DNA of 64,000 nucleotides from Thereva unica (GCA_949987705.1 OX465281.1:26706942-26770941); one strand, 5' to 3'; counted from the first letter of the stretch, positions 51,990 to 63,950 are shown. A program made the numbers and translations. The notes: generated by a model not told the origin, from the letters alone.

Positions 51990-53106
51990 ATTTGGCAATC
52001 AGCTGTCAGCTGTCAAACGCCATTTGCACACCTAGCGAATTAAATTGGAATACAATTAAAATAAATACATTTGTTAGACTGATCGCGAAACAACACGAAA
52101 GTAAAACTAAATGTAATTTGTATTTAGGCTAATATGCGATTTCCGGATTTTTCTCCGGATCATCCAAATTTATTTTTAAATTGAAAAGATTCAATTGAGT
52201 TATTTCCATTCCGGGAGCATAACGAAAAAATTAAAGGAAGAATCATAAAACAATCCCTTAGAAAAAAGCAAATTGGACAAATCGGTTTTAAAATTGGACA
52301 AATCGATCAAGCCGTTCTCAAGTGATCCAACAAACTCCATTACATTTTTATTTATACAAATGAAGCCTTGCTCTATCCATAAAAGCTTCATCAGTATTTT
52401 TTTTAAATAAATTATTTTAATAAATCCCAAAAAATTGGTGGCAGCGGTGGGATTTATTTTTAATTGATCGGCATGTTATAAAGTTAATTGATGGGAAAAC
52501 ACCCCCAAAATATACAAAATTCACAAAGTAACTATTTTATAGGCTGTTAAAAATTTAAATATTAGTAAAAAGAAAAAAAAATATAAAAAAATAATCTTAT
52601 TACCATTATTGCTTACAGGACGTTTTTACATAATTATTATCATTTGTTGTTGTTTTTTATTTGCTCTTAAGATTTTTTCATTTGATAAAGTTTTTTAAAA
52701 CTATGTATTAATTCAACATTTAAAAATAAATAAATATTAACAAAATAAAATATATTAATAAGTTTTGTTTTTAAAAAACAGAAAAAATTGCTTTTTGTTT
52801 TTAATTTTTAATACTCACTGATTTTCACAAAAATTGCGCATAAGATCAAGATTTTCTTTTATGTTAGATTTTTTGTGTTTTTTTGTTTTATTTTTTTTTA
52901 TTTATTAGGAGTATTTATTTTACATATTGACTGTCTGCACCCAAGATTCCTTAGCACTTTTTTAAACAGTATTTTTTTTTAATTATTATTAACGACATCA
53001 ACGAAAACTTATTATCCTTAAATGGTTACATTGTTTTCTTTAAAAATTGTTTTTTTTTATTTACATATTGCTATATTTTTTGTTTGTTTTTTTATTATAT
53101 ATATTA
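51990..53106. other. AT-rich stretch, no gene
   Basis: CAGCTGTCAGCTGTCAAAC at about 52002 is a small direct repeat. From 52400 on the sequence is dominated by A/T runs; nothing recognised. Confidence 0.35.
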
Positions 53107-54036
53107 GTCTAAACGTCCATGACCAAAAAGGTGCCCTATCGAACACCTCAAAACAATAAGTGAGATTGGCTGAAAAACATGTAAAAAACGTGTAACGCCC
53201 GCCAGACTAGTAAAAATTTGTTAATTGCTATTTTTTATGAATTTTTGAATTTTCTTAAAAAGCAATGATTTTTCTTTCAAAACACCTGTTTGAAATTTAT
53301 ACAATTTGTAGTAAATAATGAACAATTTTTGAAAAAATTGGTCTGTCTGACAGTTTTTGTTAATTAGCTTCTGACAGACTTTACGTTATAAACTCTTTTT
53401 TTTTTGTAAAAATGCACTTCATAACAACTCCTTGATTTTTGTTTTAAATAAAGTTTAAGATCTCTTCTGTCTCTATTAAAACTTGTCTGGCAGGCAATTT
53501 TTGTAAATAAATTTGTCAGACTGAATTTTGAACACAACGAGGTGTTCGAATTTTGAACGAGGTGTTCTGAAATGCCAGTGATTGATTTTCTTGATCTTCT
53601 GCTGCGCATTCAAAATTCAGGCTGGCAAATTCATTAACTAAAAATTTCCTGCCAGACAAGTTTTAATAGATAGAAGAGATCTTAAACTTTATTTAAAACA
53701 AAAATCAAGGAGGTGTTATGAAGTGCATTTTTACAAAAAAAAAAGAGTTTATAACGTAAAGTCTGTCAGAAGCTAATTAACAAAAACTGTCAGACAGACC
53801 AATTTTTTCAAAAATTGTTCATTATTTACTACAAATTGTATAAATTTCAAACAGGTGTTTTGGAAAGAAAAATCATTGTTTTTTTTACAAAATTCAAAAA
53901 TTCATAAAAAATAGCAATTAACAAATTTTTACTAGTCTGGCGGGCGTTACATGTTTTTTATATGTTTTAAAGCCAATCTCACTTTATTGTGTTGAGGTGT
54001 TCGATTGGGTACCTTTTTTGTCATGGGAGCTTAGAC
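53107..54036. mobile_element. 930 bp fold-back element, arms about 420 bp
   Basis: Left GTCTAAACGTCCATGAC, inverted right GTCTAAGCTCCCATGAC; TA on both sides (53105-53106 and 54037-54038). Arms 53107 to about 53530 and 53600 to 54036 match with few differences, leaving only a roughly 70 bp centre. No coding capacity: the 81-residue ORF at 53364 is a by-product of the arms. Non-autonomous; possible Tc1/mariner affinity by the TA duplication. Confidence 0.9.
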
Positions 54037-54560
54037 TATATTTTGTATGTTTTATTGTATTAAGATAAAATTTTTAACTTAATTACAAAAAATAAAAAAT
54101 TAAAAATAATTTGCTTACATTAAAAAAAAAAAATATAAAAAAAATAAAATATGACACTTAAAAAATATCTTTAAAAACTCCGATTATTTTTTATCTTCTA
54201 TCGTTTTTATGTTTTTAAACAGTTTTATTTTTTTTAATCACAATCATCGAAAGCATCTCTTCTTTGGAACACAGTTCGACATACAAAATGAGGCCAGAGA
54301 TGACAATTATTTCTACAAAGATGAAAAATTATTTTTCTGTGTCTTTTCGCGGATTTTATTATAAAAAAATTGGCATTTCAGAGAAATATTTACGATTCAT
54401 TTTGTTTTTTTTTGTTTATATTTATATTAAATATATTTCTTTTTTTTTGTTTTTGTTTTCAATTTAAAATTCGTTATAACACTAATGCAGTATACGTTTT
54501 AAAGTGTTTATGTGTGTGTTTGTGAGGAATGTGTTTGTGTGTGTTGAAGTGTATTTGTTT
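54037..54560 (-). other. Probable 3' untranslated region of the RING-finger gene
   Basis: AT-rich and without elements. The RING gene's stop codon lies at 54563-54561, so its 3' UTR should run into this stretch. Confidence 0.4.
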
Positions 54561-57500
54561 TTACTTCTTATTGCTGTCGTTAGCCAGAAGCAATTCCTTT
54601 GCCTCCCGTTTGCCCTTTTTCTTTTCTTCCTTTGCTAAAATTTTCGCTAGACGTTCTTCTTCTTTAGCTATGCGTTTTTCTTCCTGGAAGTGAAAAAAAC
54701 TAATAAAAAAAAATTTCATTTTTTATTAAATTGGACAAGCAAAGCGTTTTAGGATGATTCTGTTTTCTTCACGGACTTTTTTCTTAAAAGATAGTTTTGT
54801 CACAGTTTTTGTTTCTTTTTTTGCTGAAGGACATCTCAAAGTTTTAAAAGCAGGAGGACAAAGGGTTTCAATTAAAGCGTCTTAGTTTTGTTTTTCTTTA
54901 GAGTTTGCTGTCAGTTTGACAGAAATATGAATGCACAAGGAAACTTCGTGGCAGATTACGGTTTAGCGATTACTATAGTTATGTACTGGTATATCCTCTT
55001 AAATAGATTTAATGTGGGCGGTATTTGTGATAGTAAATATAATTTTAGTCAATAAATTTCCCGAGTAAAAATAAGAGTCGCCCAATCTTATTCTGAAATT
55101 GGCACGCACAACGTCAAAAAGCCTGGAGGTACGGTATGCCTGAGTAGGAATTGTATTTTCCCAAATGCAGCATGCTACAGGCACGTACCAACAAAAGACC
55201 CAGGGAATATGTAGTTCAAACATAGATCAGTAGTTTAAAAATGTATAGGACGAAGAAAAAGGGCAATTGGATGGTATTATCATACTCAGTGCTAGCGGTT
55301 CAAGTTCGTTTGCGTAGGTTAAGCAGCATTGGTCGTGATCGGTACTTAGTTGGGGAACCGCTTAGTAAAACGACACTCGCATTTGGAATGGTCGATTACG
55401 GATACATTCATATTATTGTTACATAGGCGTGCATACTTACGCCGCACCCATTTTTAGATAATCATGACTGGGAGCGTGCATATGCACATTTGTTCACTAT
55501 GCGTGCTATAAGTTTTAAAAAAATTAATCAACTAAATTATTTTTAGACGAGTTAAGAGCGAGACTCATCAGAGAGCGGGAAAGGATAGACTTTAGAGAGA
55601 AAATGGAAGATAAGGTCAACACTTTCGAAAACGCTATCCACAATGAGGATATCTAGAAACTCAGAAAGGTAATAAAGGAAATCTTAAATAGTTGCTCAAA
55701 CAAGGTCTTAGGCAGCCCTATATGGACTGCCTCAAGCTATACAAGAAAACCATTACCTTAGCTTAGAAAAAAACCTAGCAGCGGTATTGCCAATCTATCG
55801 GAGGACTTAGAAGGGTTCTTTCCAAAGAGCACTTCAGTTCGTCCTTCATAAAAAAAGGAGAATGGAGCTTGGAGAGAATCGCAGGCGGACAATGAATACA
55901 CATTTTCCCAGAAGCAAGGACGAAAAGGAAGTCGAAGCCTCAAGGAATGGGCGGAGACACTCCTGGAGAAGATTTACGTTATTATTCCAAAGGTGAAGAT
56001 TCTCTGGACGATTAATAGCTTCCTCAATCTTCGCTTTTAAAGGACGCAGCTCGGCTGCACATACAACAAGTGGTGCTGCAGAAGTTATATGAAGCCTGAG
56101 CTATAAATCCCAGGGCGGGTAGTCATATTGAAGAGCTCCGTGTAGATCACAGGAACGTAAAGTTATAGGCGGAGGCTAGCCCTTTCCATCTGAAAAGCAG
56201 GGAGAAGAGACTACGAGTTCATGACGGACTATAAAAAAGCTCTCGTAGTTCTGAACGTAGAAGCAATTCTTAAGCAATGGCTGGCGGCTACGTTGAGTCA
56301 ACGCCAACACAGGAGTGGCCTCTGCGGTACTGGGGTTAATAACGATAAATAGCACCCATGGTACCTCCAGTTCTCATGTACGGTGGTTAGGGTGGTGGCC
56401 AGTCCTCAGCAGGACCTATAATGTCATAAAGTTGGGAAGGGCCCAGAGGACGACAACAGTAGGGCACGTATGATTTTGGTGAAGGTACTACGAAACACAA
56501 ATCCCACTTAGTGGCTTGGAAGAAGCGAATAAGCACGAACCAGTTGATTTGCCCAAAGTGCAGTTCTTTTGGGACCTGTGTTGGCTTGGGACAGACGATG
56601 GATATGAGACTGAACAGGAAGTGGTGCGAGTTGCCAAGGGGAGCATTTACTTAGACGCAGAAAAATATTTTGGGTCTTTAAGTATTTATCAAGAGGGCAG
56701 CTCGGGAAAATCTGGGAAAAAGCCTGCCGAACCATAACCATAGGAAAAGTGTGAAGAGCAGTGAGCATACTACCATATTGCAATGTTTTATGCTTTCAAT
56801 CGTAATCGTATTGTTTTTAGAATTGGGGCTTCAACTCAAAATCGCTCCAAAGAATTGTTCATCAACACGGGGGGACAAACCGCTCCAGGCCAAAATCGCT
56901 CTGCAAAAATCTCTAGGTATTCTGAGTGATTTGTGCTCCTCCGCTTTGCGATGCCGTCGTCTAACCTGGGCGCAACATAAAATTGATAAACATTAAATTA
57001 GTTAGCACTCAAAAATCACTCAGAGGAAATATCTCTGGATTTCTTAGTCTACAATTAATGATCGAGCGTATCCCAATCAATAAAGTACTTGGGGTTTCCT
57101 TAGATTGAATGGAGGTTTAATTTCGCAGTGAGGGCCAGCAAAACAATAATAAATAAATCAGGCAACAAGTAGCCTGTTCGACCCAGAGGCTTCAGAAAAT
57201 AGGCCGCTGGGTTTAGAAGATATAGTGTAGTAGATTAGCGTTTTCTAGCAATGTGGATGATAGATGGGCCATCTGATTGTAAGACATTGAAACTTAACTA
57301 CAGCCCATTGGGAGTAGCTGTTGGAGTTTTCTGCGCATTGCTAAACCTCTAAAAATACCTATTTAATTCTACCAGTGTCTTTCAAGCGGAAAATCCGGCA
57401 TACCACCACAGACAAACCCAAAATCAAGGCAATCCTGTTATCGAATAGCCAAGATACTACCCAGAAAGTTAGCATGGTCTAAATCCAAAATTAAGTTGGT

Positions 57501-60500
57501 TCAAATTTTTGAAATCCAACTGTGCTTAGCAAGGAGGTACAGGATCACTATTTAGAGGCTACCGGGTCTCAGAAACTTCAAGAGCGATGGAAGTGCTGAA
57601 GAAGAAATTCGGAACTGGGAGCAAATTTTGTAGACCCACCACTTGAGAATCTACAAAAATCGTAACCTGGGACGAAGAGATTTATCTCTATGCATTTCCT
57701 TTCAATTAAAGGAGCCAAATGTAGGTATTGAATCACATGCACAAAGTCTTTCTAAGACTTGGCATGACTACAGCTAGTAACGATCGCGCGATCTCTTGAC
57801 GAAAAAAAATCGCCAGAATCGCCTCCATTACTACAAGACACCGATGATTTGGGGAGTATCCGTTCAGAGTGAGAATTCCTTACAACGCCCAAGGGTGCCC
57901 TTTCGGCCTCAATTGTATCCAAGGCCGCGGTCCCTGGAAGCGTCACCTTATGTACTTATAGTTCGATGGTTCGGAAATATTGTACTCAATTTTGTAGTAA
58001 AAATGTTATGCAGGCTTCTCAACAGGAAAAAGGAGCTTACGAAACCATGTGTAACCTCCTGGAAGAAATAATTTAAAAGATCGGGTCCTACATGGACTGA
58101 TAGGGTCATTTAAAAAGAAGAATTAAATAAGAATTAACTAGACACTTGAAACTTCTGATTTTGAAGTTTTTAGGGTTTGTATTTTTGGGTGTTCTCGTTA
58201 TTTATGAAAAAAGATAAATTCCATTTCATTTGAATTGTTAGGATATCTGCTATAAAAGGGCCGCGGATCTTTTTTGAGCCTTTTAATAACAAAATGCATA
58301 AGTGTGTTAGCATTTTAAAAAAATCGTTAAGTTTAGGCAACATTTCGGGCTATTTTGCTTGGGATTGATAAATTGCCTGCTTTTAGGAAACACATAAATA
58401 AGATTATTGACCGTATTTCTTCTCCGTTAACTCTCGCAAAGAAATTCATCTTTGACTAGATTTTTTAGCTTTAATCTTTCACCTGAATAAATTAAACATT
58501 TGGTTGAAAAGCGATGTACTGCAGGATGACTAGGAGCATTTTATGAATATATCAGAATTGTTATAAAAAAATGACATGTTAATATTTAAATGGAGACAAA
58601 GTGTTAACTTTTTACTTCATTTGGTCTTTCTATATTACCACAAAGGCAACAAAAAACTTACTTACTTAGTAAACAAGCTATTTGCTATTTGCGTAGGAGA
58701 TTCAGTTCAAAGAACTTTATATAAGAGAAAATCCGAGGGTGATTGATTTGAGCCTTGGTAACGAAAATATTCGAAAGAAACTTCCAGCCATTACTTTCAA
58801 CAGGAAATTTTATTCATCCAAAATAAGAAAGATAAAAAAACATACTTTATGTATAGGAGATAGGAAAGCAATCGAACATTCTACCTTTCAAGAAAATAAT
58901 TAGTCAATACATTGATATTAGGTATTGTTGTTCAGAATTAGACAAGAATAGGGATTGTGTTCCATTACAAAAATACTAGGTTTATATTTCTTCAGATTTA
59001 TTTGGTATTAACCCACATTGTATTTCATGAACCTAGCCCGTAGGGTGTAAGCCCAGTGGAAAAAACTGGGAGCACACTGTTCAGGGGACATTATTTTGAG
59101 CGTTGCATATTATGCTACCAAGGAAGTATTAATGGAGTTTTCTGTAGTTTTATAAAACTACGAACAAAACTGGCAAATATGTTAATCGGTTCTCGTGCGA
59201 TTACGGAAGTTAAGCAGCATTGGATCATGGCTAGTATTCGTGATGACTGAACTTGCGTGGCAGCTGGCTAAGCTGTAGAAAGGCTCCTAACCAAGAAATC
59301 ATGAGTTTGCCACAACCTTTGCCAGGTAATCGGCAATTTCATTACCGATGTGGCGTTCGTCCCCTTTGATCCACATCAGCGAAAGTTTGTCGTTCCCTCT
59401 AAGGGATTTTAGAGATAGGAGACAATCCACGGTAAGATCTATGGGGTGCGAAAGCAAGGAAGACCCAACCTCAGCTGGAAGGATGGCGTGAGCAGCACGC
59501 CCTGATCTTTGCTGAAACTGGATGATATCGGTTCAGAAAAGGGATCGGTGGAGAGAACAGATGCGAGAGGCCAGGACATGATCCCGGTTGTGCAGCCTTC
59601 AACAAGAAAAAGACAACCCAGGACAGTCTTTGATCACTTTGACTGTAAACGAGGTTATAGCTCTATTAATACTAATCTAGACATATATCTAGATAGCAAC
59701 TCCCTCAGCTTCAAAACAATGGGAGGTGATGGCAAGGCCGTGGACATTTTGCACCTGCTTCATATACGCCCAGTCCTACCGCACGATCGATTTTGAAACC
59801 GTCTTATACCAAAAGGCCTGCCGTACCGCAGATCGTTATGAGGATGTCATTCCCATAGGTCTATGCTTTGAAGAACCGGTTATTCAAATAGGCAAGAAGT
59901 TCATTGATTAAAGGAGACACGATAGGATACGTAACCGATTCGCCATTCATCTCATCAGTTATCAATCTGCTCCTGAGAAAGGATGTCCTCGCAATGAAGG
60001 GTTCAATGCCTTTTTATGCTGCAGCTTCATTAATCGCGGAAGATAACACATGCGTCCTCAATACGTGTGAAAGAACAGAAGGAGATTTCCTTGGTCCAGT
60101 GGACCACCCTAGCACGTGGGCGGAAATTCTGTAGATCTGTCCGACCGATAGGCAAAGTGCAAACAGTGGATTGAGCTGGCTGTAAGGCTCTCCCAAATAA
60201 GCCTGTCTTAATCCTTTTCAGGAGAAAAGAAGATAGGGTTGATAGGATTTTGATACTTTGTATGATCTTCTGCTCGATCTAGGGTATAACGTTATCGGGG
60301 GGGAATGGGATACCTAGGATTTCTTAAGAGATGCAAATTTCTCTTTCCACCATCAGGCTACAGATCTTTTGTTCGGCTTTGCTCCCAGTACAACTCACCT
60401 ATCTGAGCTGGCGTCTCGAAAATCGCTTTAAGCACACTTCTTCCGTGTTCCGTGTTCCTGTCAAAGTTGATTACAATGTACTAGATAAGTACTGTTCGAC

Positions 60501-62532
60501 CAGATAGGCAAAAACAAAGAACGGAACGATAAAAACATGGAAATGGAGAAGGTAAACAAATTTTGAACGGATTGACGGAAAGGTAACATAAAAATATGTA
60601 AATATCTAAGCACTGAAAGACGGAGAGACGGAACACGGTTAAACGGAACACGGATAGATGGAACCTAGTTTCTCAAAATGGTACTGGTCAGTGTATAATC
60701 GTCAATGGCGAACGATAAACTGCCATGAAAAGAGACTACTTAGTTCTCATACTGGGTGGTACATTTGAGGGAAACATTCGACGATCAAGTTATTTCACGG
60801 AATGAACCTTTTAATTGGTCACCATCATCGTAAGATTTGACGCCTTGGGATTGTTTTCGGTGGGTATATGTAAAGTGATTGATGTCGTCTTGTCACGCTA
60901 TATTAGAGCTTTGGGGTTAATTTTTTGGTAGATATAAAATTAAATTCCATGAAGTGATTGTTTTCTACAAAATTCCCATAAAACGTTGGGGGCAAAACTG
61001 ACGGGCTTAGTGTATATCGTCCTTTCTGGTAGTTTCTTCTAGTATTTGTGTTATTATCCATGTTCTTTACAAAAAGTACAATCGGAATCTAGCTTAAGCA
61101 AATAAATAACAACAAAGCCGCAAAAATGGATTTCAATAATAAAAACACACTAATTCTTAAAACTGACCTTTCTCGCCTCCTTTTCAGCCTTCAATTTAAG
61201 TTTTTCCTCCTTCTTCTTCTTCTCCATTGTCTCATTCTTTTTATTGTCAGCCTTTTCGTCCTGGTGAAGGTTACGCGGAGTAGAACTACTGCTAACGCTA
61301 CTACTGCTAAGTTTACTACTAATTAATGGAAAATTCTTGGAAGAGCTTGGATGATTCGAATCTGGTTTGGTGCCGGGTGAAGTCAATCCATTCTTCTGTA
61401 TTGGCGTTTTGGCTGCTATCGGACTAACCTTGGACGTCATGCCAAGCTTAGCGGATTGCTTTAAGGAAATATGTGTTGACGATTGCGAAGTTTTTGTCGG
61501 TGACGGATCCTTCAGCAGTGGAACTGTTTCGTGTGGGTTCGGTGCTTTCGTATAAGAGGCATAGCTGTAAGAGAGAATTCTTTAGAAAGGTTTAGTATAG
61601 CTTAACAAATCGTCATAAGAGCATACCGAAATCGTGGATTACTGATATGAACTGGTGACGGTGTCGGAACCTTTGCCGGGCTCTTAAATTCCTTAATTGG
61701 CGGAAGTCTGTTTTGTAGGTCAGCTATTCGACCCTTGGCGTATCGTCTTCCGGGGTATGTGTTTGTCGTTCCAGCGATTAAGCTGGGCTTCCGAGGTATC
61801 GCTCCCGAACAACCGCTGGGACATGTTGGATGATGATGATGATGATGTTGACGATTATTTAATAGGTGATGTGGATGATGTATTGATCCGCTTGTTGATG
61901 ATCCGGAAGACGATTCGGCCCCACTTGATGCGGAAGACGTGCTCGAACAGCTGGTTATATTTGATGCACTCGATAGTGAGGAAGACCCAGAACTCATTGA
62001 GTATAAGCTGGTAGATTGTGCGACTCTACTGTGGCCATGATGATGATGGTGTGCATGATCACCAACTGAGTAAGAGCTTGCCGACTGCGGTACTCCTGAA
62101 GATGTCCAACTTTTGGCACCTACCGAATAACTACTTGCCGATTCTTGTATTCGCCAGCTACCGGAGCTGGATGTTAGCCGATTAACGCGTGCACGGCATA
62201 TAACACAGCGTAGTGGCAGAAGGCGTTGTGCAACAGCACTTTGAATTGTTTTTACAAAGCAGCGACGACATACTACTCTGTGGCCACATGGTGATGTTTG
62301 CATTGTTGCTCGGGCATTTATGCAGATCACGCATTCGTCCTCTTGTGATGTAGGTGGTTCGGGCTCACTTTCTTCTAATTTGCTAAGAAGTTTGTCCTGT
62401 AATAAAAGAGAAAGAAAATTGTTAAGATTATGTGCGATTAGCAAGAACGAATACAACAATACAATATTTTAGTATAAGAACTCGCCTCTAAGGGCTTTTT
62501 ACGCCACGTTTCAGTTGGATGACGTATCCAAA
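54561..62532 (-). CDS. RING-finger (C3HC4) protein, 3' exons of a gene running off the right edge
   Basis: Exons in gene order: 62532-62486, 62396-61627, 61564-61168, 54683-54561 (stop TAA 54563-54561). Introns are 89 nt (donor reads GC), 62 nt and 6,484 nt, and all joins keep frame, giving about 445 visible residues. The first piece reads WIRHPTETWRKKPLE. The RING domain (62333-62196) runs CVIC, then C-GH, then CRRC, then CVIC, all eight zinc ligands present, so an E3 ubiquitin ligase role is likely. Then come Ser-rich and His-rich low-complexity stretches, YPGRRYAKGRIADLQNRLPP, a Ser/Thr/Pro-rich tail, and a Lys/Glu-rich probable coiled coil that spans the long intron and ends LLLANDSNKK. 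I do not recognise the family name. The 5' exons and start are outside the window; the Met at 62459 is intronic. The long intron holds mobile-element debris (see entries 55285-60425). Confidence 0.85.
55285..55400 (+). repeat. 5S rRNA-derived sequence, copy 4
   Basis: AGCGGTTCAAGTTCGTTTGC then GTAGGTTAAGCAGCATTGGT and CGGTACTTAGTTGGGGAACC then GCTTAGTAAAACGACACTCG align with 5S rRNA to near its 3' end. Inside the long intron of the RING-finger gene, opposite strand. Confidence 0.8.
55401..56740. other. Intronic stretch, probable LINE debris
   Basis: 55720-55980 and 56030-56330 have the look of a decayed LINE on the plus strand but no motif is clear enough to name. Confidence 0.25.
56740..57300 (+). 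pseudogene. R1/Jockey-like reverse transcriptase C-terminal relic
   Basis: INKVLGVSLD (about 57077-57106) followed by FAVRASKTIINKSGNK matches the LGVxxDxxLxFxxHxxxxxxKA block that follows the active site in this group. Other blocks are missing. Confidence 0.45.
57301..59182. other. Intronic stretch, nothing recognised
   Basis: Contains short domain-free ORFs only. No inverted repeats or RNA genes recognised. Confidence 0.3.
59183..59262 (+). repeat. 5S rRNA-derived sequence, copy 5
   Basis: ATCGGTTCTCGTGCGATTAC then GGAAGTTAAGCAGCATTGGA is the closest of the five to authentic 5S rRNA upstream of the A box; the 3' part (GGCTAGTATTCGTGATGACT) has diverged. Confidence 0.7.
59310..59425 (-). 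pseudogene. RNase H scrap of a LINE
   Basis: Minus strand: LMWIKGDERHIGNEIADYLA, the last RNase H block with its Asp intact. Confidence 0.6.
59428..59490 (+). pseudogene. RTE-like LINE C-terminal scrap
   Basis: GGTAAGATCTATGGGGTGCG and its continuation match 9070-9130 with few differences (the GRPxLxWxDGV block). Confidence 0.5.
59491..60309. other. Intronic stretch, unrecognised
   Basis: Two consecutive domain-free open stretches (59509-59796 and 59904-60134, plus). Possibly part of an unknown element; no motif. Confidence 0.25.
60310..60425 (+). pseudogene. Scrap of the CR1/Jockey-type LINE
   Basis: LGFLKRCKFLFPPSGY followed by SQYNSPI matches the LGFLKRCKFLLQPSARA and LEYNSYIWAG region of the 46168-48198 ORF. 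Confidence 0.7.
60426..61167. other. Intronic stretch next to RING exon
   Basis: 60430-60670 has several ACGGAACACGG-like motifs in both orientations (for example 60440 and 60625), a small imperfect repeat. The rest is unremarkable. Confidence 0.35.
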
Positions 62533-62612
62533 CTAAATTGTGAACGCATTAAGTTTTAATTTTCTTCGCAAATGTAGGAAAATGCCTTACAAAATATGGT
62601 TATTGCCGCAGC

Positions 62613-62700
62613 TAATAAAAGGGTAATGAAAGGGTAATAAAGGAGTAATAAAAGGGCAATAAAGATGTAATGAAGGAGTAATAAAACTGTAATAAAAGGG
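62613..62700. repeat. 11 bp minisatellite, eight units
   Basis: Eight consecutive 11 bp units of the form TAATAAAAGGG with variants (TAATGAAAGGG, TAATAAAGGAG, CAATAAAGATG, TAATGAAGGAG, TAATAAAACTG), exactly in register. It lies in the RING gene intron upstream of the 62486-62532 exon. Confidence 0.92.
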
Positions 62701-62989
62701 TTCAGTTTGTGGTTAATATCTTAAAAACAAAGAAGATAAACAGTTGTAATGTGGAAGATTTGTACAAAAGCGCGTTTTTCATGCGCAGTAAGAATGACAT
62801 ATCCCTACTACAAAAGTAAATAATACCATAAACCATAAAGTATCCCTCCTTCTTTTATTTATATTCTTAAGTAGCAGGTGTCGAAGGAAGTCTTATCCAC
62901 GTGCGCGATGTCTGTTTACATGCACAATAATTTTTCCGACAGATTCCCCTTTACTCATATAAGTGAAATGTCTTGATCACCGGAGCGTT

Positions 62990-63950
62990 TGCTTGCACTT
63001 GAAGATCGCCGAGACCTGTTTGGTCTTGCGCACAAGACTGCAGCGGCATAAGTGACAACAGGTTTAACGATTCTGTTTCAAACCCAGTACACAATTTTTG
63101 GTATAAGACTCCATGTTTTATCTAAAAGCGTTTTACAGGCCCATATAGTCCTTAGCGAGGGGTGTTTATCGGTTTTTCTGTCTACCTAGTCACCTCCCTC
63201 CTCTGTTGACTTACCCTTGGAGTAAATAAACTGAGAGCTATGTAAAAGAAGGAGGAGTTGCAGCTTCCACCTAATGTCAAGGTCCAAGAGGCTTTCCATC
63301 CCTTTTAAAAGAAAAGTTGATAGGCCTATAACATTAAGGGATAAAAACCATCATGACTCTCCTCCAGATGCTTACAATGTATCTCAAATTGATACTGGCT
63401 CTAAAGAGGAAGACCATGTTGCGGAGTATCAGCTCGAGGCAATTCTATAGGAGTACCTGGGAAATTTCATCTCACGCGAGATTTGAATGGTTGAAAAGAG
63501 GTCACTGCCCATTTAACATTGTACCGTTCGAAGATGTCCCCAGACTCCAGGAATACCGATCTGAAATGGCCCTATAACTTACCGCAAGCCTGCTTTATAG
63601 TTAGAGACGTGTGAGACATCCTCCTTTTTAAGAACGACAACTCCGTTGAAGTATTCTTTAAAGAGGAGCCTAGTTGCCGCTGATAGTTTGTAGGCACTCA
63701 CAATGCTTTCTTTTTCTTGAGGCAATCTTTTCAGAGCCTTTCAACCTCTTGTTGTGTGTATTCGGGTGCATCTGTATCATTGTCACTGTCGCTCCACCAG
63801 GCAACTTTACGCGGCGACTGGGAGGAAAAGCCAGTATTGTTGTCGTAGTAGTAAGAGATCAATATCTTAGTAAGCTGCGTTGCAGCCGTTGCCAGTTCAC
63901 CCACTGAGCCGATAGAGGTGACGAACAGGTCTGATTTCGAGTCCACGAGC
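62990..63950 (-). pseudogene. Jockey/R1-like LINE relic, internally deleted
   Basis: Minus-strand order: KVAWWSDSDNDTD near 63810 (end of endonuclease, WWxxE region), TRLLFKEYFNG near 63660, STFLLKGMESLLDLDIRW near 63300 (the RPISLTSFLLKxMExL block), SQFIYSKGKSTEEGG near 63220, and WSLIPKIVYW then VKPVVTYAAAV near 63060-63110 (the C-terminal region). The active-site blocks are deleted. It lies upstream of the visible RING exons, probably in another intron. Confidence 0.65.

Noticed and set aside
59509..60134. Two plus-strand ORFs (95 and 76 codons) as a host gene
   Set aside because: No recognisable domain, no splice pattern and surrounded by LINE debris within an intron of the opposite strand.
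62397..62459. Met at 62459 as start of the RING protein
   Set aside because: The 21 residues before Asp are intron read-through; a TTATTACAG acceptor precedes the Asp codon and an upstream exon with matching phase exists.
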